NCBI RefSeq assembly: GCF_002093625.1
Contig: NZ_MRWD01000047.1
Span: 1-47,222, forward strand
DNA: 47,222 bases
Reading direction: 5' to 3'
From: Rouxiella silvae
GTDB taxonomy: Bacteria; Pseudomonadota; Gammaproteobacteria; Enterobacterales; Enterobacteriaceae
The notes below the pieces were generated by a model. That model did not search any database. It had not been told where the DNA came from and worked only from the letters and a program-made list of their open reading frames with translations. This document shows positions 40,321 to 47,222 of this stretch, one piece after another. The number at the start of each line of letters is the position of its first letter. The first letter of the stretch is position 1. Made by a program: the position numbers and the translations under genes.

Positions 40321-42288
40321 TTATTCGCCCGCTGGCGCAGTGGTTGTGGTTGTGCCTGAGCTGGTCGTATAGGCAACCGCAGTAATGACCGCAACGGCCG
40401 CCGTGCGGCGACGCTTCCAGTTAATCCAGCGTTCGGCACGGATAGCCACGCTGTTGGTCTGGAACATTGAGACCATTTCAGTTGCGCCAACCCCTGTGCC
40501 ACTGTTACCTACCGGATCGCTGAGCATTTCCAGCGATGCTTCGCGAGACATATCGACCGCAACGCCTCCATCATCGGCAAGATAGATATCCGAGGCGTTT
40601 ACCAGCACGAGAATGTTGCCCACATATTGAGAAACCACTGCGGGTAACCCCTGGAACGTACCGCCGAGCAAGGTCATATCCGGGTATTCTTTCTGTCCAA
40701 GCGCGTTCTTTCTCATCGAAAGAGCCAGCGCCGTTGATGCAGACATCAGCCAAACGGCACCTGTTGGTTGCAGATCATTATCAACAAACTGCTGGAATGC
40801 CGCTGCTGCATCCGTATCTGGGTCCCCTGTCGATGCAACGCCGACAATGCCATTGGTAATTGATGCCGGAGAAACATCGGCTACTGCCGCCTTAGCCGGA
40901 TTAACAAAGTCCGTATCCAGACGGGCAATCACGGCCTCGGCCAGCGCATTACGAACCAGTGCATCAGCTGCAGGATTTGAGAAACGGATCAGCTCGTCGG
41001 TCAACACCGCAATTGCTGCCACCTTGGAAAAGCCGAACGTGACAGATTCGAAATCAAACTTGGTTAGTGGCTTGGCCTTTCCCTGCCCAACCCAGTTCGC
41101 CGAGCCGCCGGACGTCTGCGCCGGAATGCGCACGTTGAACGGTACCTGACGCAGGGAAGGAATATTGCCCTGTCCAAAGCGCCCGATAATGGTCTGCGGT
41201 CGCAGGAATTCGATAAAGTCGTTGGCATACTCCTGATACTCCACCAGACTTCCCGCCCACTTCGGATCGGTTGTGGTGCCCGCACCTACCGCGGCTTTCA
41301 GCACATGGTGAAGTTTGGCGTCATTGGGATATTGTTTACGCGCGATTTCTAAAGCCTCTGAACGACTGCCATTAGCAGCGGCAAGGGATTTCGCGAACCG
41401 CGCAAAGGCGATCCCTTTCTCCAGCTTTTGTTCGACGTGAATGATGCCAGGCGCGCGACTTCCAATAACTGGAACTTCTCCACCTGCAGCCTTAGTAACA
41501 GGCTTGGCTGATTTTGCCTGGTTATTTTCCATTTCATGCAAGCGGCCCAGATGCACGTCTACAGATTTGATTTCAGAAGAATTCAGGTCGTACTGTTCTT
41601 CTTCTTCAGCGTCTAGCGTTCGACCATCTTCTGCCGCTTTGGACATCACAGTATCTAATGCCGCTGCCAGCGCCGCGCGTTTTGCTTCAAAGCTTTTAAT
41701 CTGCTCTGCGATATTCATGGTTTTTCCTTGAGTTTGAGGTGTTTTTTTTGCTGTAGCGCCAGCGGGGGATGGTGTTTTTACAACCGGCTTCTCTATACCT
41801 GACGCGGTTTGAGGTCGCAGATCGTATGATTTAATGGTTTGAATTGAACACTCAGCGTTAGCCGGAATAGTGACTGCTGAAACCTCAAGCAGGTCCCAGG
41901 TCAGAAAGCGAATGCCGGCATCGTCGAGAAAGGAATACTCCAAAGGCTTAAAGCCAATGGATAAGCCGCGAACAAGGCCTGATTTAATCGACGCCCAGGC
42001 TTCGTCAAGTCGTGCTGCTAGCTGTGACGGCATATCCGCCGTGGGCTTGACCAGTGTTGCGACAATCTCCAACCCGTTCTTTACCCGCTTGGGGGTGCAG
42101 GTGCCAATCGGCTGATTGCTGTCGTGCTGCCAGAGAAACGGCGTCTCTGCGTTAAACTTGGCCCCGTCTGGCTCCATGACGTCACCGTAACGATCGGGTG
42201 AAGGCGTCGAGGCAATGCCGGTTATGACCCGCTTGTCCTCATCAACGGCCTTTATCGTCATGAGGCTATAAGCACGTTGCTTTGCCAT
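40321..42288 (-). CDS. Fused prohead protease and HK97-fold major capsid protein
   Basis: The 655-residue polyprotein joins two functions. Residues 1-150 are an S78-type prohead protease, with histidine H55 in FLWQHDSNQPIG and serine S110 in RGLSIGFKPL, and the block EVSAVTIPANAE. A linker rich in T, P and K (150-190) follows. A delta-domain-like coiled coil (about 190-260) then leads to the HK97 capsid fold, with blocks SGGSANWVGQGKAKPLTKFDF, AAIAVLTDELIRFSNPAADAL and ALSMRKNALGQKEYPDM. Fusion would require self-cleavage during maturation. AGGAGG lies seven bases before the ATG. The gene directly follows the large terminase gene, and a strong terminator follows it. Confidence 0.92.
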   Translation of the reverse strand: MAKQRAYSLMTIKAVDEDKRVITGIASTPSPDRYGDVMEPDGAKFNAETPFLWQHDSNQPIGTCTPKRVKNGLEIVATLVKPTADMPSQLAARLDEAWASIKSGLVRGLSIGFKPLEYSFLDDAGIRFLTWDLLEVSAVTIPANAECSIQTIKSYDLRPQTASGIEKPVVKTPSPAGATAKKTPQTQGKTMNIAEQIKSFEAKRAALAAALDTVMSKAAEDGRTLDAEEEEQYDLNSSEIKSVDVHLGRLHEMENNQAKSAKPVTKAAGGEVPVIGSRAPGIIHVEQKLEKGIAFARFAKSLAAANGSRSEALEIARKQYPNDAKLHHVLKAAVGAGTTTDPKWAGSLVEYQEYANDFIEFLRPQTIIGRFGQGNIPSLRQVPFNVRIPAQTSGGSANWVGQGKAKPLTKFDFESVTFGFSKVAAIAVLTDELIRFSNPAADALVRNALAEAVIARLDTDFVNPAKAAVADVSPASITNGIVGVASTGDPDTDAAAAFQQFVDNDLQPTGAVWLMSASTALALSMRKNALGQKEYPDMTLLGGTFQGLPAVVSQYVGNILVLVNASDIYLADDGGVAVDMSREASLEMLSDPVGNSGTGVGATEMVSMFQTNSVAIRAERWINWKRRRTAAVAVITAVAYTTSSGTTTTTAPAGE

Positions 42289-42307
42289 TTACTGACCTCC
42301 TGAAACG

Positions 42308-42328
42308 AAAAAACCCGCCGAGGCGGGT
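42308..42328 (-). terminator. Terminator hairpin between large terminase and capsid genes
   Basis: Minus-strand ACCCGCC-TC-GGCGGGT (or six pairs with loop CTCG) is followed by six Ts. It lies 48 bases after the terminase stop and 20 bases before the capsid start, with the capsid ribosome site in between. Confidence 0.8.
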
Positions 42329-42375
42329 ACATGGGTGAAGCTTTTATTCAAAGGAGTCACTGATTACCAGGACGC

Positions 42376-44037
42376 CTAAATAAAATGAATTTGATAATCT
42401 TTTTTGGTCGATTCCGGATTGAGCGCCATAAGTGACACGGCGTTAAAAAGCGCCATCAGCGGATCAATCTTCCCGGCACCGCTGACCTGCTTGGTGATCA
42501 ATATGGCATTTCCCCGAGGTTCGACCCTGGCATTGCCTACGCACCAGTTCATCATTGCCTGCCCACCGTGAACAAGCCCCCCTTCTGCGAGCTTCCTTTC
42601 CGTGGTTTTTATAGCACCACCCAAACGCCATCCCTGACTGATGCCGACCACTTTCTCCTGGTCAATGTCGGCGGCCACCAACTCGTCAAGGATCGCGCCA
42701 ATTCCCGAGGGGTCAATACCGATTTTATCCAGCAACTCAGCATCTTTTATCATGCACACAATCTCTGCAATTTCTTCAGTGTCCTGGCCGATGTATTGCA
42801 CCAGCGTCAGATTGCCGGCAGCTGCAAAGTCATTAAGCTTTGAGGCTTCGCTCTTACGCCGCTCAAGCACAGACTCATGCGCCCAGGCGTGCGTCCAGGC
42901 CAACCACTTTCGCGTGTCTTTTTCACGACCGACAATGGCCAGCCCCAATAGGTCATCAAGGCCGCCACCGTCAATGCCGACGGTTATCACTTCGGCACGG
43001 CGGATAATGTCCTCCAAACTGACATTTTGAACGGCCTGCCCTTCCCAATAATCAACGCCTGCCCAGCGATCGCTGCGCAAGTTCATACCGATTTCGATAT
43101 TTAGGTGTTTAGCCAGAAACTGCTGCAGCGCCCCGTCTATTTTGGGCAAGTTCTTTCTCAACTGATCCTCAAGCCACTCATTGCTGACAGAGCGACCAAG
43201 GTTGGGATTCGTTATGTAGAAATTTTTGGCTTGCAGATAACCTTTATCTTTAATCATCTGCTCGGGGAATTCGTAAAGAATACCCAGCGTTTTCGGGTCG
43301 TGAATTTTACCGTCACGCACGTCTCGCCAGTATTGAAGCTTTTGTTTGAAGATGCCTGCCGGCGGCTCATCACTTTGCGTGGTGAGGTAAATTACCCATC
43401 CCTCATCGCGTGATACCTGACCGCCCAGCGCTTCCATAAACATGGCTTCGGCTTTTTGCCGCTTACCGAATAACCAAAGCTCGTCCACGAGTACGCGGCC
43501 CGCTTTTTTACCCGACACAGTATCCGTATCGGCGGCGACCACTTTTAAGGTATTGCGCGTCACTCGGTGGGTAATGGTCCTGATATGGTCCTGAATCTGG
43601 AACATATCCATTAATTCTTCGTCAGCGCGGATCATGCCTGCAGCCGGTTTAAAGCTGTTGTCGGCGACTTCCTTGGTGGGTGCGAGGATTAAGTGCTCCT
43701 CATCTTCTCGCCAGCAAATTATCAGCGCCGTGAGCATAATTCCCGCTGCAATGGTAGATTTCGTGTTCTTTTTTGAAATAAGCAGCCCGTATTCACGGAT
43801 CAGCTGCTTACCCGTCTCGGCGTCATATCCGCCGAAAATAGCATTCACGAAATCGAATACGAACTGGTCTGCACACTCACCAAAGGTGGGTTTGCCTGGT
43901 AAGTCAGAAACGCGCAATTCTTTAAATATAGAGAGTGCATGTGCAGCAGTTTCTTTAAAAATAGGTTCGGGGATGATGGATTGGCGATTGACCAGCCGTT
44001 TTTCCCAGTCGAGACATGCCGTCGCCCAGCTCACCAT
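42376..44037 (-). CDS. terL: Terminase large subunit
   Basis: The 553-residue packaging motor has an N-terminal ATPase and a C-terminal RNase H-like nuclease. The Walker A-like stretch is SKKNTKST (88-95) and Walker B is VLVDELW (182-188). ILAPTKEVADNSF and YLTTQSDEPPAGIF are family blocks. The nuclease part carries aspartates in VGIDGGGLDDLLGLAIVG and in KIGIDPSGIG. It belongs to the HK97-type group that works at cos sites, often with an HNH protein as is present here. The start follows the small subunit stop by four bases, with GGGGTAAAAAT as ribosome site. Confidence 0.93.
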   Translation of the reverse strand: MVSWATACLDWEKRLVNRQSIIPEPIFKETAAHALSIFKELRVSDLPGKPTFGECADQFVFDFVNAIFGGYDAETGKQLIREYGLLISKKNTKSTIAAGIMLTALIICWREDEEHLILAPTKEVADNSFKPAAGMIRADEELMDMFQIQDHIRTITHRVTRNTLKVVAADTDTVSGKKAGRVLVDELWLFGKRQKAEAMFMEALGGQVSRDEGWVIYLTTQSDEPPAGIFKQKLQYWRDVRDGKIHDPKTLGILYEFPEQMIKDKGYLQAKNFYITNPNLGRSVSNEWLEDQLRKNLPKIDGALQQFLAKHLNIEIGMNLRSDRWAGVDYWEGQAVQNVSLEDIIRRAEVITVGIDGGGLDDLLGLAIVGREKDTRKWLAWTHAWAHESVLERRKSEASKLNDFAAAGNLTLVQYIGQDTEEIAEIVCMIKDAELLDKIGIDPSGIGAILDELVAADIDQEKVVGISQGWRLGGAIKTTERKLAEGGLVHGGQAMMNWCVGNARVEPRGNAILITKQVSGAGKIDPLMALFNAVSLMALNPESTKKDYQIHFI

Positions 44038-44041
44038 ATTT

Positions 44042-44530
44042 TTACCCCTTGTTATTCACAACGAGCTTTGGCGCGGCCATTGCCCCGAATTTACTGGCCG
44101 CGACTTTCGCTGCGGCGTTTTGGGCAACCTTCTTCCCGCCCTCACCTTTTTTCGGATGAACATAAGGCAACATGGCCTTAGCAGCATCTTTTCTCACTTC
44201 TATCTCTTTTTGCGGGTCGTTCATGATTGATTTCAGGAACTCCAGCGGGTCGTCATAATCATCCGCTTTTGCACTCTCACTGGTCGGGCGTTCAGCGGGG
44301 ATGTTTACCGTTGGGGTATTAACATTTCGGCGATATTCAGGAACGTCATCTACTTCTACTTTTTCATTCTTTTTACGCTCAATAAATGCGATGACCTCCG
44401 CGTCCTTTGAAAGCTGCGAACCCTTGGAGCGTGCGGAGTTCTCAGAATATCCTGCTTCAATGGCTGCATCTTTTTTAGACCTGCCGGACATCAGCGCCAG
44501 AGCGAACTTTCGCTTCTGGGCTGTTAACAT
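44042..44530 (-). CDS. terS: Terminase small subunit
   Basis: The 162-residue DNA-recognition subunit starts MLTAQKRKFALALMSGRSKK and has the helix-turn-helix DAAIEAGYSENSARSKGSQLSKDAEVIAFIE typical of the family (blocks AAIEAGYS and GSQLSKD). A central linker with many P, E and D residues and a basic alanine-rich C-terminal tail follow. The ATG at 44530 follows GGAGG by eight bases. The long frame from 44677 reads through the probable cos region and is not credible. It would bind the cos site just upstream of its own gene and load the large subunit. Confidence 0.88.
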   Translation of the reverse strand: MLTAQKRKFALALMSGRSKKDAAIEAGYSENSARSKGSQLSKDAEVIAFIERKKNEKVEVDDVPEYRRNVNTPTVNIPAERPTSESAKADDYDDPLEFLKSIMNDPQKEIEVRKDAAKAMLPYVHPKKGEGGKKVAQNAAAKVAASKFGAMAAPKLVVNNKG

Positions 44531-44690
44531 GTTAATACCCTCCAAATGGGATTTTTTCTGCGCGTGAGAGGGGGCGAGGTTTCGTAGGCAAGGGCACCGG
44601 AAACTTTTTGATACCCCCCACCCCTGACGATGCAAATGAGAATCAATATCACCTAATCCAACAATGAATAGATACAAACGAGAACTAATA
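44531..44690 (-). other. Probable cos (DNA packaging) region
   Basis: This 160-bp gene-free stretch lies between the HNH gene and the small terminase gene, where cos is found in HK97-type phages with an HNH protein. It contains a G-rich run on the minus strand, GGGGTGGGGGG (44624-44614), and CGTGAGAGGGGGCGAGG-type sequence near 44566-44580. The cut point cannot be set by eye. Confidence 0.55.
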
Positions 44691-45002
44691 TCATTTCAAT
44701 TGATTCATGTCGTCTCGCGTCTTCTTGCCGTGGCACCCTTCAGGTCCGTTGCACAAAATCTGGCAGTTGCCGTCAGCATCTTCACCACCCAGATAGAGTG
44801 GCACAATGTGGTCCAGCTCAAATCCATGAGGGTACTCGGTCACGCGCCCACACTTCACACAGCATGGATTGTGGCGCCAAAGGCGCATACGTCGCTGCTG
44901 CAACTTATAGCCAGTCATTCGGTTATCAGCGATCACCATAGGCTTGACGATGCGCACGTCCATTGTCTGCACTCTTGGCCGTAGTGTCTTAAGCTTACCC
45001 AT
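44691..45002 (-). CDS. HNH endonuclease of the packaging module
   Basis: The 103-residue protein has a full HNH motif: CCVKCG, then ELDHIVPLYLGGEDADGN, then CQILCNGPEGCHGKKTRDD. The two cysteine pairs should bind structural zinc and the DH..N..H set the catalytic metal. HNH proteins next to terS are needed for specific cos cleavage in HK97 and related phages. The gene starts three bases after the preceding small ORF, with only a weak ribosome site, so it may be translationally coupled to that ORF. Confidence 0.9.
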   Translation of the reverse strand: MGKLKTLRPRVQTMDVRIVKPMVIADNRMTGYKLQQRRMRLWRHNPCCVKCGRVTEYPHGFELDHIVPLYLGGEDADGNCQILCNGPEGCHGKKTRDDMNQLK

Positions 45003-45005
45003 AGG

Positions 45006-45203
45006 TCAATCCAGATGGATAATGATAGGGTTTTCAGCCTGCTGCTCTTTGAGGTAGAACTGAGCATTAATCTTTGGAAGCTCGTTAGGGTTGGTGCTGA
45101 TGGTCGTGCTTTCCTGCTGGTTGAGCAGTTCGCCATCAACGGCTAGCCCGTAACCAAAGAACTGGCCTTGCTTATACAATTTCGCTAACTGAATATGTTT
45201 CAT
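45006..45203 (-). CDS. Small phage protein of unknown function
   Basis: This 65-residue protein is not recognised. It reads as one beta-rich domain (KQGQFFGYGLAVDGELLNQQ, then INAQFYLKEQQAENPIIIHLD). GAGGAAGC lies before the ATG, a good ribosome site, and the gene sits between the Rz1 and HNH genes with gaps of ten and three bases. Small ORFs at this place are common in lambdoid phages. No function can be given. Confidence 0.65.
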   Translation of the reverse strand: MKHIQLAKLYKQGQFFGYGLAVDGELLNQQESTTISTNPNELPKINAQFYLKEQQAENPIIIHLD

Positions 45204-45213
45204 GCTTCCTCAC

Positions 45214-45516
45214 TTAACGTTTGGCTTCAACTCTTCGAATGCCATCTATCTGGCTATTACAGTTCTGCAGGTCGGTCAGCAGCAACTCATTCCACAGCAC
45301 GCTAGCGCCGTATGTGATCGGGTCACTTGGCGGGGGTGATGGTCGGCACTGCTGTAGAAGACTTGCTGGTATCGGCGTTACCGGAACCTGAACGTATTGC
45401 GTTGTAGTGTGAGTACAGGCTGTCAGAAGCGGCAGAAGGAATATTAACCACAGCGCACGACTCTTTCTGAAGAACCGTTTTAATGATGAGCTGCCTGTTC
45501 TGACTTGCAGCTTCAT
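45214..45516 (-). CDS. Rz1-like outer-membrane spanin lipoprotein
   Basis: The product (100 residues from the ATG at 45516) has a basic start, a hydrophobic segment ALWLIFLLPL and lipobox LTAC, so it becomes an outer-membrane lipoprotein. The proline-rich part PVTPIPASLLQQCRPSPPPSDP is typical of Rz1. It is nested out of frame in the end of the Rz gene and extends past it, a partially embedded layout. It is longer than lambda Rz1, which has 60 residues. Together with Rz it fuses the inner and outer membranes at lysis. An alternative start a few codons upstream (MTRKR) is possible. Confidence 0.85.
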   Translation of the reverse strand: MKLQVRTGSSSLKRFFRKSRALWLIFLLPLLTACTHTTTQYVQVPVTPIPASLLQQCRPSPPPSDPITYGASVLWNELLLTDLQNCNSQIDGIRRVEAKR

Positions 45517-45742
45517 TCTTTTTCTGGTCATTGAGCGTGGCTCCGGCAATGAGATTGAATATGCCGACACTCAGCGCCTGTGATTTGGTGATGAATTCGG
45601 CTTCGTTCTTCTGTTTGGTCAGCGTGGTTATCTCGCCCGCCAGGACGACAGATTTGCCGTGATAATGCAGCGCGGCCCAAACCAGAAGCGATAAGAGGGT
45701 TACCCCAACGATTGCGGAAATTACCGCCACTTTGTTAATCAT
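45323..45742 (-). CDS. Rz-like inner-membrane spanin
   Basis: The 139-residue protein has an N-terminal membrane anchor, VAVISAIVGVTLLSLLVWAAL, and a periplasmic helical part with TLTKQKNEAEFITKSQAL and NDQKKNEAASQNRQL. This is the i-spanin layout. Its start codon overlaps the endolysin stop as ATGA. The C-terminal part overlaps Rz1 in another frame, as in lambda. It forms a complex with the Rz1 lipoprotein across the periplasm and completes lysis after the endolysin acts. Confidence 0.87.
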   Translation of the reverse strand: MINKVAVISAIVGVTLLSLLVWAALHYHGKSVVLAGEITTLTKQKNEAEFITKSQALSVGIFNLIAGATLNDQKKNEAASQNRQLIIKTVLQKESCAVVNIPSAASDSLYSHYNAIRSGSGNADTSKSSTAVPTITPAK

Positions 45743-46371
45743 ACCGCCGCCAGCGCTTTGGTTGCGATAACCAGCCGGGCTTTGCGGTCTGCTAATCCGT
45801 TTGTGCCACCGTTAATACGTTGGGTGAGGCCGAGAAAATCACCGGAATCGGCAAAGCTGTTGCAGTTGTTTGCCTTCCAGAACCAGCCCGCCGAACGTGC
45901 TGCATATTCATCTTGCAGCAGCAGATCGGGATTAGTGATCAAATCAATGCCGAGCGCGCGGCCGCATGCCAGATAATTATCCAGGAAGGTGATTTGCTTA
46001 AGCCCGCGACCACGGAATTTATAACCATCACCTGCAGCCTTATTACCATAGCGGCCACCGTAAACCAGATTAGCTATGGCGCGCTGGCGCTCTATAGGCA
46101 GTGCACTTTCGCCATTACGGCGGCCGAGTTGTTCGCGCTGTGATGCAGTGAGGCGGCCACCAAAGGTAGAGAGCCCTGCAATTGAATAATTGAATGACTC
46201 TGAGAGGGTTATAAATCCACCAGATTCAGTACCGATCTGCGCAATGAATGCTGCCTGTCGCGCTGGCGTCGTAATGCCAAACTCGTTCATGGCTGCATAG
46301 ACGTGCGGAAACCAGCGTGCAGCAAGCTCGGCGCTTATACCAGCCGCCTTTTGAAAGGTTTTTTCATTCAT
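45739..46371 (-). CDS. Endolysin, glycoside hydrolase family 19
   Basis: The 210-residue lysozyme-like enzyme cuts peptidoglycan glycan strands. Catalytic candidates are E49 in AQIGTESGGF and E58 in ITLSESFNYS, in the standard GH19 arrangement. Blocks NLVYGGRYGNKAAGDGY, FRGRGLKQITFLDNY and TQRINGGTNGLADR are characteristic of GH19 phage endolysins. No signal peptide or anchor is present, so release depends on the holin. It is preceded by two holin-like genes and followed by the spanins, a complete lambdoid lysis cassette. Confidence 0.93.
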   Translation of the reverse strand: MNEKTFQKAAGISAELAARWFPHVYAAMNEFGITTPARQAAFIAQIGTESGGFITLSESFNYSIAGLSTFGGRLTASQREQLGRRNGESALPIERQRAIANLVYGGRYGNKAAGDGYKFRGRGLKQITFLDNYLACGRALGIDLITNPDLLLQDEYAARSAGWFWKANNCNSFADSGDFLGLTQRINGGTNGLADRKARLVIATKALAAV

Positions 46372-46373
46372 TG

Positions 46374-46655
46374 TTAATGTCTCAGCGCACTAATGAGTTT
46401 TGCGACATTTCCCCGCACTGCAAATACTGCAATACAGATCACGATATTCAATAAGAAGATTGCCCAGCGCGTCCCATCGTAATGATCAAACAGGAAACGC
46501 AGCGGAACATGCCCATAAATTAGGATAAGCAGGTAGGCAAGCCATGATGCCCAGCGGCGGTGCGTGGCACCGTTTTTACGAAAGAAGCTCAGCCGGATCA
46601 CAACTAGCGTGCACACCACCACGTTCATGATTACCAGCGGGTTATTTATTTCCAT
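46374..46655 (-). CDS. Holin-like membrane protein, DUF754 type
   Basis: The 93-residue protein starts MEINNPLVIMNVVVCTLVVIRL and shows three hydrophobic segments (about 8-22, 39-55, 63-80) separated by a basic FRKNGATHRRW loop. The pattern of NPL, RLSFFR and RGNVAKL fits the phage holin family also known as DUF754. A GGAGGGGG ribosome site precedes the ATG at 46655. The gene overlaps the upstream membrane protein by 14 bases and ends two bases before the endolysin. Either this or its neighbour is the holin, and the other may be the antiholin. Confidence 0.78.
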   Translation of the reverse strand: MEINNPLVIMNVVVCTLVVIRLSFFRKNGATHRRWASWLAYLLILIYGHVPLRFLFDHYDGTRWAIFLLNIVICIAVFAVRGNVAKLISALRH

Positions 46656-47022
46656 TTTGCCCCCTCCACCGATCAATCAGTGACGTTGGGTTCTTTGCCC
46701 GGTTACTGGCGAACGTAAGCAGCTGCACTGCCAGTGCGGAGATAATCACCGCGCCCAGGGCGTCCAATGGTTTATCAGGGTAGCTGAGCCAAGCGGCCAG
46801 TTTAGCGCCAGCTACTCCGGCACCCAGCAGGCCGCACATGAATGACACGCCAAAATAAGAAATACGACGCCATGCGGACAGGTCAGCGGCGGATGTGACA
46901 TAGAAGACTGCGCCAGCAAAGGCACCGAAGACTACACCGTAATCCAGCCCAGTGAACCAGCCGAACAGACCCACCGTGGCGAGCGCCGTTGAAGCCGCAG
47001 TAGCTGATACCGGCTCGGACAT
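46642..47022 (-). CDS. Second holin-like membrane protein
   Basis: The 126-residue protein has four hydrophobic segments (about 10-28, 34-48, 60-82 and 90-108) and a polar C-terminal tail KNPTSLIDRWRGQNGNK. Its start MSEPVSATAASTALATVGLFGWFTG (blocks SEPVSATAAS and GLFGWFTG) is like a group of proteobacterial phage holins. An AAGGGG ribosome site lies eight bases before the ATG at 47022. It heads the lysis cassette. The overlap with the next gene suggests that both are made together, and the pair may act as holin and antiholin. Confidence 0.75.
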   Translation of the reverse strand: MSEPVSATAASTALATVGLFGWFTGLDYGVVFGAFAGAVFYVTSAADLSAWRRISYFGVSFMCGLLGAGVAGAKLAAWLSYPDKPLDALGAVIISALAVQLLTFASNRAKNPTSLIDRWRGQNGNK

Positions 47023-47072
47023 TGATAAACCCCTTATCGCTGTAGGTGTCCTCACAACCGAATTGAGGGCAT

Positions 47073-47095
47073 AAAAAAAGCCGCCTAAGCGACCT
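47073..47095 (-). terminator. Hairpin upstream of the lysis cassette
   Basis: Minus-strand AGGTCGC-TTAG-GCGGCTT forms seven pairs, two of them G-U, followed by a run of Ts. With the next hairpin it forms a double terminator just upstream of the first holin-like gene. The late promoter transcript would need antitermination to pass it. Confidence 0.6.
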
Positions 47096-47102
47096 TTAAA
47101 CG

Positions 47103-47126
47103 AAAAAAACCCCGCCGAAGCGAGGT
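47103..47126 (-). terminator. TTCG-loop terminator, copy of the one at 33934
   Basis: Minus-strand ACCTCGC-TTCG-GCGGGGT followed by seven Ts is identical, flanks included for several bases, to the hairpin at 33934-33958. It lies upstream of the lysis genes at the prophage late control position. Confidence 0.78.
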
Positions 47127-47222
47127 CTTTAAATTGTGTAAGCTACGTGACTAAGTAACCAATCTTAACAGATTACAATAGTTTTTGCGTACGCGTTAAC
47201 TTTTTTGTATTGTGGATAAAAT

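Larger units (their letters stand above)
24061..47222 (-). mobile_element. Lambdoid siphovirus prophage, late half (continues off the right edge)
   Basis: About 23 kb of uninterrupted minus-strand genes encode lysis, packaging, head, tail and tip functions. The order follows the lambda/HK97 plan: lysis, cos, terminase, head, connector, tail tube, GT chaperone, tape measure, M/L/K/J tip, tailspike. Integrase, repressor and replication genes are absent and should lie to the right of 47222. All large structural genes are open, so the element may still make particles, although the tail-region lipoprotein gene has a nonsense codon. The prophage end is at about 24.06 kb, directly after the chromosomal LysR gene. 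Confidence 0.95.

Noticed and set aside
44531-44677. N-terminal extension of the terminase small subunit
   Set aside because: The added residues are unlike the family, and GGAGG precedes the internal ATG at 44530.
24000-47222. CRISPR array or toxin-antitoxin pair within the prophage
   Set aside because: No regularly spaced direct repeats and no small divergent or paired toxin-like genes were seen; the only tandem repeat is coding.

Overview
The window looks like a chromosome segment from a member of the Enterobacterales, probably close to Yersiniaceae or Hafniaceae. The main signs are an OmpC/OmpF-type trimeric porin, AT-rich intergenic DNA, strong AGGAGG-like ribosome sites and a lambda/HK97-type prophage. 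The genus cannot be fixed from the sequence alone.

Left part (1-15.5 kb). A 3'-truncated Nramp-type transporter gene is followed by a GntR/FadR regulator and a xylose-isomerase-like TIM-barrel enzyme on the minus strand. Divergent from these is an apparent plus-strand operon: PotA/D/B/C-type ABC importer, an M24-fold hydrolase that has lost four of the five family metal ligands, a flavin reductase and an OmpC-like porin. Together they read as an uptake and breakdown pathway for a small, possibly guanidino or polyamine-like compound. Next come a MocR gene remnant, a TetR regulator with two well-formed operators, and the SDR plus DHA2 efflux pair it probably controls. A 32-base tmRNA/tRNA 3'-end fragment near 15.45 kb looks like an attachment-site scar.

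Middle part (15.6-23.9 kb). This is an accessory block of oxidoreductases and regulators. It holds two SDRs with a divergent LysR, an NAD(P)-binding protein, an orphan Leu/Ile/Val-type binding protein, a zinc-independent MDR reductase, a Tat-exported class-C beta-lactamase-fold serine hydrolase and a second divergent LysR.

Right part (24.06-47.22 kb, running off the right edge). This is the late half of a lambdoid siphovirus prophage, entirely on the minus strand. Transcription runs right to left: two holin-like genes, GH19 endolysin, Rz/Rz1, a small ORF, HNH endonuclease, a likely cos region, terminase small and large subunits, a fused prohead protease-capsid gene, a 56-residue ORF, portal, a helical-repeat protein, head-tail connectors, tail tube, a GT tail chaperone pair with a lambda-type GGGAAAG slippery site, a lipoprotein moron with a nonsense codon, tape measure, lambda M/L/K/J-like tip proteins, a tailspike and two small distal genes. 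Integrase, repressor and replication genes lie outside the window. Unusual points are the capsid-before-portal gene order, a family of near-identical TTCG hairpins between late genes, the 132-bp repeat in the portal-adjacent gene, and the self-contained but broken lipoprotein unit.
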